From assembly GCA_937922655.1 (NCBI GenBank), contig CALAJH010000011.1, positions 124,001-188,000 on the forward strand: 64,000 nucleotides of DNA, given 5' to 3'. This document shows, in pieces, positions 59,033-64,000 of the stretch (the stretch's first letter is position 1; each line of letters opens with the position of its first letter). The DNA is from an uncultured Bacteroidia bacterium (GTDB taxonomy: Bacteria; Bacteroidota; Bacteroidia; J057; CALAJH01). The notes below the pieces were generated by a model. That model did not search any database. It saw only the letters and a list, made by a program, of their open reading frames with translations, and was not told the DNA's origin. Made by a program: the position numbers and the translations under genes.

Positions 59033-61275
59033 TTGCCGTCTTTTTCGCTCCGCTTTACGCCCAATACGAAGCAAGCGTTTGGTATTTCGGTTACGGCGCG
59101 GGCATTGATTTTTACACCGGTTCCGCCCGTCCACTGGCCGACGCAACGATGAACGCCCCCGCCGGTTGTGCCGCCATCTCCGACCCCGACGGACAAATCC
59201 TTTTTTTTTCCGACGGACAAACCGTTTACAACCGTAAAAAAAAGCCAATGAAAAACGGCGACGGGCTTTTGGGAAGCCGCAACGCCGCCCAAACCGCCCT
59301 TGTCGTTCCGCGACCCGAATATCCCCGATTCTATTATCTTTTTACCGTCGCGGCGGGCGGTGGACCGTTGCATTATTCGGTCGTGGATATGAGTGAAGAA
59401 TTTGGCGACGGCGCCGTAACCCTGAAAAACGTACTTTTGCGCCCCAACGTTACCGAAAAAATCACCGCCACCCGACACGCCAACGGCCGCGACGTTTGGC
59501 TCGTCGTCCACGACTGGAACTCCGACGCTTTTGTTTCTTATCTCGTTTCCCCCGACGGCATTGCGTCCGAGGCCGTGGTTTCATCGGTCGGCGCCTTGCA
59601 TTCGGGTTTGCCCCGCAACGCCTCGGGGTGCATGAAAATTTCTCCCAACGGCCGTTGGCTGGCTTGCGCCGTCGAAAAAATGAACCTGCTTGAACTTTTC
59701 CGTTTCGACCCCGCTAACGGCGTCGTTTTCGAACCTTTGACCTTTCCCGACGTCTGGAACGCTTACGGCGTCGAATTTTCCCCCGACAACACCCGGCTTT
59801 ACGCCACCTCCGATCGTTACGACGCCCTTTCCCGAGACTACTACCTTTACCAAGCGGATTTGACCCGTCCGTGGCCAACGGGCATATATTTTTCGCTGTC
59901 CGTTGTGCTGAAATATTCCGATTCGTATTTTTCCGCCGAATACAAACAAGGCGCCTTGCAAATCGGTCCCGATGAAAAAATTTATTGCGCCCGAAACACG
60001 TCGTCGTATTTGGGCGTAATCGAAAATCCGAACGCCCTCGGCGCCGCCTGCAACTTTTCCCCCGACGGACTTTTTTTGGGCGGCCCCAAATCCGGTCTCG
60101 GTTTGCCGACCTTTATTCAATCCTATTACTTGCCGCCCGCGGCCGATTTTTCTTTTCAAGACCAAAAATGCGCGGGCGAGCAAATCCGTTTTTCCGGTCG
60201 TTCGTCCGTATCCCCCGAAAAATGGACGTGGGACTTTGGCGACGGCAACGGGGCCGTCGGTCAAAACGTCGCACATTCGTTTTCGCAGGGCGGAAGTTAC
60301 CGGGTCGTATTGACGGTAGAAAAAAACGGGCAAACGGACCGTGCGGTCAAAACCGTTCGGGTTTCATCACGGCCCGAAAATCCTTTCTCCGACGACACCG
60401 TTTTCGTTTGTACGCCCACTCAATCGCTCGACGCGCAAAACCCCGGTGCAAAATACGAATGGTCGAACGGGCGAACGTCCCGCAACGTCTCCGTTTACGC
60501 CTCGGGGCGTTATACGGTCAAGGTGGTCTACGACGCGTGCGTCGAGTTGTTTTCGACATACGTCAAATTTTTGGATTCTCCGCGTCCGAAATTGGGACGC
60601 GATACAACGATATGCGAACCGAACTATGTTTTGGATGCCGGAACCGTTGCCGAAAGTTACCTTTGGAACACGGGAGACACGACCCGGAGCATCGTCGTTA
60701 CCCGAACGGGCGTTTATACGCTAACCGCACGAACAAGAATATGTTCGGCGAGCGCTTCCGTGCGTATAAAAATCAACCCTGATTTTCGAATTCGCGGGGG
60801 GCGCTACGACATTTGTCCGCCGTACGGCGTCGAACTTTACGGCGGTACGGCGGCGGCTTATTTGTGGCAACCGGGCGGTCAAACGTCGGCCAAAATTTAC
60901 GTCGTCGACGGCGGAGTCTACCGATTGACGGCCGTTTCGCCCGAAGGCTGCGTGCAAACCGACTCGTTCGTCGTCGAAGATCGTTGTCCTTTCGTTTCGA
61001 TGCCCGACGCCTTCACGCCCAACGGCGACGGCCTTAACGACGTGTATTATCCCGTCGTTCGTGAATTCGGACCTCGGATGTTGGTTTGGGAGGTTTTCGA
61101 CCGTTTCGGACGACGGATTTTTCGCGCCGACGACGCACAAACCGGTTGGGATGGAACCGAAAACGGACGGCCTTGTCCCGAAGGCGTTTATCTTTATCGT
61201 TTGTCGGTCGAAGGAACGCTCAAACAAAAACCTTATCGCACCGAAACAAACGGAACCGTTACCTTACTGCGCTGA
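58930..61275 (+). CDS. T9SS type B surface protein with propeller and PKD domain
   Basis: A 781-residue protein. The start at 58930 gives a long basic N region before the hydrophobic core (LGAALIAVFFAPLYAQ); no other ATG precedes that core. A propeller-like region covers about 45-390 ('ISDPDGQILFFSDGQTVYNR', 'MKISPNGRWLACAVEKMNLL'), a PKD domain about 395-475 ('EKWTWDFGDGNGAVGQNVAH'), then two Ig-like LDAG/YLWNTG repeats. The end (MPDAFTPNGDGLNDVYYPVV, WEVFDRFGRRIF, GWDGT) is a gliding-motility-associated C-terminal (type B) sorting domain. It overlaps the preceding gene by 103 bases and the aroC start by one base. Confidence 0.88.
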   Translation: MGKNIVGVAARLFAGNGRGRIAFGLKNYGLGAALIAVFFAPLYAQYEASVWYFGYGAGIDFYTGSARPLADATMNAPAGCAAISDPDGQILFFSDGQTVYNRKKKPMKNGDGLLGSRNAAQTALVVPRPEYPRFYYLFTVAAGGGPLHYSVVDMSEEFGDGAVTLKNVLLRPNVTEKITATRHANGRDVWLVVHDWNSDAFVSYLVSPDGIASEAVVSSVGALHSGLPRNASGCMKISPNGRWLACAVEKMNLLELFRFDPANGVVFEPLTFPDVWNAYGVEFSPDNTRLYATSDRYDALSRDYYLYQADLTRPWPTGIYFSLSVVLKYSDSYFSAEYKQGALQIGPDEKIYCARNTSSYLGVIENPNALGAACNFSPDGLFLGGPKSGLGLPTFIQSYYLPPAADFSFQDQKCAGEQIRFSGRSSVSPEKWTWDFGDGNGAVGQNVAHSFSQGGSYRVVLTVEKNGQTDRAVKTVRVSSRPENPFSDDTVFVCTPTQSLDAQNPGAKYEWSNGRTSRNVSVYASGRYTVKVVYDACVELFSTYVKFLDSPRPKLGRDTTICEPNYVLDAGTVAESYLWNTGDTTRSIVVTRTGVYTLTARTRICSASASVRIKINPDFRIRGGRYDICPPYGVELYGGTAAAYLWQPGGQTSAKIYVVDGGVYRLTAVSPEGCVQTDSFVVEDRCPFVSMPDAFTPNGDGLNDVYYPVVREFGPRMLVWEVFDRFGRRIFRADDAQTGWDGTENGRPCPEGVYLYRLSVEGTLKQKPYRTETNGTVTLLR

Positions 61276-62351
61276 TGAACACGGCGGGCAAACTTTTTCG
61301 CGTTACAAATTTTGGCGAGTCGCATGGACCGGGCATGGGCGTGGTCGTCGACGGATGTCCGCCCGGCTTGGAATGGGACGGCGACTTCGTGGCGTGGGAA
61401 TTGTCGAGGCGACGGCCCGGACAAAGCTCTTTAACCACGCGCCGCAACGAAAGCGATATGCCCCAAGTGCTTTCCGGCATTTTTGAAAATCGGACGACGG
61501 GCGCGCCGATTACGCTTTTTTCGCCCAACGAGGACGTACGTTCACAGGACTATCGTTCCGATGTTTTTCGTCCTTCCCATGCCGACTATACGTATCACGT
61601 TAAATACGAAGGATATAGGGATTGGCGGGGGGGCGGACGGTCTTCGGCGCGAACCACATGGGGAACCGTTGCGGCGGGCGCCGTCGCCAAACTGCTGCTT
61701 CGTTTCGAAAACATCGAAATTTGCGCGGCCGTCGAATCGGTGGGAGAAATCGTCATGCCGCCGACGGATTTTGACGTCGACGCGGTCGAAAAGTCCGAGG
61801 TGCGCTGTCCGCATCCCGAAACGTCGGAAACAATGGCGGCCCTGATACGCGAAGTGCGTAAAGCGGGCGACACCGTCGGCGGATGTATCGTTTGCCGAAT
61901 ACGAAACGTTCCCGTGGGTTGGGGCGAACCGATTTACGATAAATTGCACGCGGCCCTAGGCAAAGCCGTTCTCAACATCAACGCCTGCAAAGGTTTTGAA
62001 ATCGGTTCGGGTTTTGCGGGAACGCGAATGCGCGGCAGCGAACACAACGACCGTTTTTACATCGACGGCGGGCGTGTGCGCACGCACGCCAACCGTTCCG
62101 GCGGCGTTCAAGGAGGAATCAGCAACGGCGAAGAGATATATTTTCGGGCGGCGTTCAAACCCGTGGCAACGATTATGCGGCCCCAATCGACGGTGGACGC
62201 CACGGGACAAGAAGTGCAATATTCCGGCAGGGGCCGGCACGACCCTTGCGTTTTGCCCAGAGCGGTTGTGGTTGTCGAGGCCGCCGCCGCTATTGTTTTG
62301 GCCGATTTTTTTCTGCGTTTTCGCGCCTTTCGCAACATTCGGCAAACGTAA
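61275..62351 (+). CDS. aroC: Chorismate synthase
   Basis: A 358-residue enzyme of the shikimate pathway; it converts 5-enolpyruvylshikimate 3-phosphate to chorismate with reduced FMN. The start is NTAGKLFRVTNFGESHGPGM (catalytic His17), followed by 'RRRPGQSSLTTRRNESD', the FMN-binding 'GRSSARTTWGTVAAGAVAK' and 'RSGGVQGGISNGEEIYFR'. 'GRHDPCVLPRAVVVVEAAAA' holds the second catalytic His. The length is typical. The ATG at 61275 overlaps the stop of the T9SS type B gene (TGATG). No other aro gene is in the window. Confidence 0.97.
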   Translation: MNTAGKLFRVTNFGESHGPGMGVVVDGCPPGLEWDGDFVAWELSRRRPGQSSLTTRRNESDMPQVLSGIFENRTTGAPITLFSPNEDVRSQDYRSDVFRPSHADYTYHVKYEGYRDWRGGGRSSARTTWGTVAAGAVAKLLLRFENIEICAAVESVGEIVMPPTDFDVDAVEKSEVRCPHPETSETMAALIREVRKAGDTVGGCIVCRIRNVPVGWGEPIYDKLHAALGKAVLNINACKGFEIGSGFAGTRMRGSEHNDRFYIDGGRVRTHANRSGGVQGGISNGEEIYFRAAFKPVATIMRPQSTVDATGQEVQYSGRGRHDPCVLPRAVVVVEAAAAIVLADFFLRFRAFRNIRQT

Positions 62352-62380
62352 AGGCTATGGAATAAACGTATATTGGCGCG

Positions 62381-63418
62381 ATGTTCGAGGCGGTAAAAAA
62401 AATTGAATGGCGACTTTCGACGGCCACATTGGCCGTGGGCGGGGCGCTTGCCCTAATCGTTCTGCTTCCGGCAAAGTTCTATCTCGGCTTTTCATGGACG
62501 GCATGGACGGCAATGAGTTTATCCACCTTTGTCGTGGTCGGAGTAGCGATTTACGGTATATTTTGGTTGCGTTTGGAACGAGTGTTTCAAAAAATCGAAC
62601 TTCAACTCAAAAAGCGCGACGCCGCCGGCGAAGCCTTTTCCCACGACCGGGTTCTGGCCGTCGGACAGGCGATGGTCGTTTTGGCCGAAACCATACGCAA
62701 AGAATTTCACGAACTGCGCGAAACCGAACTTTTCAGAAAAGAATACGTCGGCGCCGTATCCCACGAACTCAAAACGCCCATTTTCGCCATCGAAGGTTTT
62801 TTGGAAACGCTTATGGACGGGGCGCTCGAAGACCCCCGCGTCAATCGTCTTTTTTTACAAAAAGCTCTCGACAACGTCCAACGCCTCAACCAACTGGTTA
62901 GAGACCTGCTCGTCATTTCCCAACTCGAATCGGGACAAATCGAAATGCGCATCGAAGCCTTCAATTTATACGAGTTGGCGCTTGACGTGGTGGATACCAT
63001 CTCTTTCAAACTCATCGAAAACGGGCGCAACGTCCGGGTGCTGGTACAGGGTTGCGAAGACGTATACGTCTTGGGCGACCGCGAACGCATCGGACAGGTG
63101 TTGGACAACCTCGTTACCAACGCCGTCGTCTACGGCAAACCCGAAGGAACGGTCAAAGTCGTTTTGAAACAAGAGAGCGACAAAAAAATTCGCCTATCCG
63201 TCATCGACGACGGCCCCGGCATCGAAGCCGAACACTTGCCCAAAATATTCGACCGGTTCTATCGGGTGGAAAAGAGTCGGTCGCGGGCGGCGGGCGGAAC
63301 GGGATTGGGCTTGTCGATTGTCAAAAATATTCTCGAGCGCCACAATACTTCCGTTGTCGTGGAAAGTACGCCGGGAAAAGGAAGCGTATTCTCTTTTGTT
63401 TTGCCCGTCGCCGATTGA
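62381..63418 (+). CDS. Two-component sensor histidine kinase (PhoR-like)
   Basis: A 345-residue kinase with two membrane helices (about 15-33 and 42-62) and only a short periplasmic loop. The linker leads to the H box GAVSHELKTPIFAIEGF (His128 is phosphorylated), then the N box VLDNLVTNAVVYG (about 240-250), 'VIDDGPGIEAEHLPKIFDRF' and GGTGLGLSIVKNI. It has no PAS or HAMP domain, as in the small PhoR-like kinases of Bacteroidota. A response regulator gene should be nearby, but it is not upstream (aroC precedes it by 29 bases) and no regulator was seen in the 580 bases downstream. Confidence 0.93.
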   Translation: MFEAVKKIEWRLSTATLAVGGALALIVLLPAKFYLGFSWTAWTAMSLSTFVVVGVAIYGIFWLRLERVFQKIELQLKKRDAAGEAFSHDRVLAVGQAMVVLAETIRKEFHELRETELFRKEYVGAVSHELKTPIFAIEGFLETLMDGALEDPRVNRLFLQKALDNVQRLNQLVRDLLVISQLESGQIEMRIEAFNLYELALDVVDTISFKLIENGRNVRVLVQGCEDVYVLGDRERIGQVLDNLVTNAVVYGKPEGTVKVVLKQESDKKIRLSVIDDGPGIEAEHLPKIFDRFYRVEKSRSRAAGGTGLGLSIVKNILERHNTSVVVESTPGKGSVFSFVLPVAD

Positions 63419-64000
63419 ACGAATTTAACGACGCGACGGCCCTGCGCCGATTTCCACTCAACGGCTTCGCGTTCGACGCCCCGGCGTTTTTTATTTCCGT
63501 TACCCGATAAAGTTTGTCGGTTTTGGGTTTTCCCAAAACCCGAACCTTTTCGACGGCCAACGCACTTCGACATTTTTGATTTTTTCGGCGCCGTACCACA
63601 ACCTCTTTGTACAAATCTTTTGCCAATCAACGATACGAATCGTTCAAACTACGCTTTAAGTTCCCGTAAACACGTTAATGGGATTTGGGACGAACCGGCA
63701 TCGACAATTTTTATAAAAAACATTGTTTTGCGTTTCGTTTTCCCTTTTTTACGACATTGCGGTTTTCACGGGCCGGGCGTCTTGCATTGTTGATGCTATA
63801 AACATCGTGCTTTACTTTTAGGCCCGTGGATATTTTTTTCTTAGGGTACGCTGCCGAAAAAATCGCTGAAAAATACGCCTAAAAAATTAAAACGGGCGGA
63901 TGTATGCCGCGAGTCTATGTTTAAATTTATGCGCGTTCGCTGGCTTCGATTCATTCCCCCCATTCGAGCCTATTTACACTCGTACGAGACGGTAACGAGC
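63419..64000. other. Gene-free end of the window
   Basis: No gene or RNA was recognised. A hairpin GGTTTTGGG/CCCAAAACC (63519-63540) follows the kinase gene by 100 bases and may end its transcript, though no U-run follows. TTTTAGGC near 63817 and GCCTAAAA near 63876 form a widely spaced inverted pair. Confidence 0.4.

Noticed and set aside
63519-63540. Hairpin after the histidine kinase as a terminator
   Set aside because: The stem is good (9 pairs) but lies 100 bases after the stop without a U-run, so it was left as a remark.
1-64000. Search for CRISPR repeats, tRNA and rRNA genes, transposase genes and phage modules
   Set aside because: No regularly spaced repeats, no T-arm/anticodon patterns, no transposase and no structural phage genes were seen. 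The DUF5131 fragment is the only hint of mobile DNA.

Overview
The window reads as a chromosomal stretch of a member of the Bacteroidota, probably from the Saprospiria/Chitinophagia side, although the class is a guess. The evidence is: several secreted proteins ending in type IX secretion (T9SS) sorting domains of both the 'YPNPA' type and the gliding-motility-associated C-terminal type; TonB-dependent receptors with carboxypeptidase-regulatory-like N termini; lineage-typical families (DUF4249 lipoprotein, HYC_CC_PP protein, DUF2723 membrane protein); and recurrent Bacteroidota -7 promoter elements (TAnnTTTG) with very weak Shine-Dalgarno signals. No rRNA, tRNA, CRISPR array, phage or intact insertion sequence was seen.

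Layout. 1-5.8 kb: a polysaccharide deacetylase of the XrtA/PEP-CTERM-locus type with an overlapping GNAT gene cut by the window edge, a secreted M14 peptidase, and a glycosyltransferase/radical SAM pair. 5.9-16.4 kb: a MoxR/ChlI-type AAA ATPase, a TonB receptor with its HYC_CC_PP partner, MarR and DUF58 genes, a giant ABC ATPase-permease fusion and a lipoprotein. 16.6-21.7 kb: a probable barrel protein, an operon with a membrane protein, heptaprenyl/geranylgeranylglyceryl phosphate synthase and an alkyltransferase-like protein, then YbjN, an amidase and dnaN. 22-31.8 kb: MBOAT acyltransferase with DUF4249 lipoprotein, a nucleotide-sugar dehydrogenase, SCP2, a second TonB receptor, a methyltransferase, a MoeB-rhodanese protein and ribosomal protein L25. 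32-41.6 kb: a TolB-M28-PDZ peptidase, an aminotransferase, NAD kinase, sigma-54 and signal peptidase I. 41.9-63.4 kb, nearly all on the plus strand: a 1578-residue T9SS adhesin-like protein, an M1 peptidase with T9SS tail, Kdo transferase, an AhpD-like protein, a secreted propeller, DUF2723, a GAF membrane protein, a 14-TPR protein, a T9SS type B protein, chorismate synthase and a histidine kinase. The last 580 bases hold no recognisable gene.

Themes. Most of the window concerns the cell envelope: export and surface display (signal peptidase, T9SS cargo), lipopolysaccharide core (Kdo transferase), surface sugars (deacetylase, glycosyltransferase, UDP-sugar dehydrogenase, DUF2723), outer-membrane uptake (two TonB receptors) and peptidoglycan (amidase). 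Three decayed genes can be read from the sequence: a DUF5131 remnant, a DUF1801 remnant and a TPR-histidine-kinase pseudogene with at least three lesions. No complete and clearly new defence or biosynthetic system is visible. The most unusual items are the pseudogenes, several promoter elements sitting almost on the start codon, a TerB-like/ABC/permease fusion, and the DUF2723-GAF-TPR operon.
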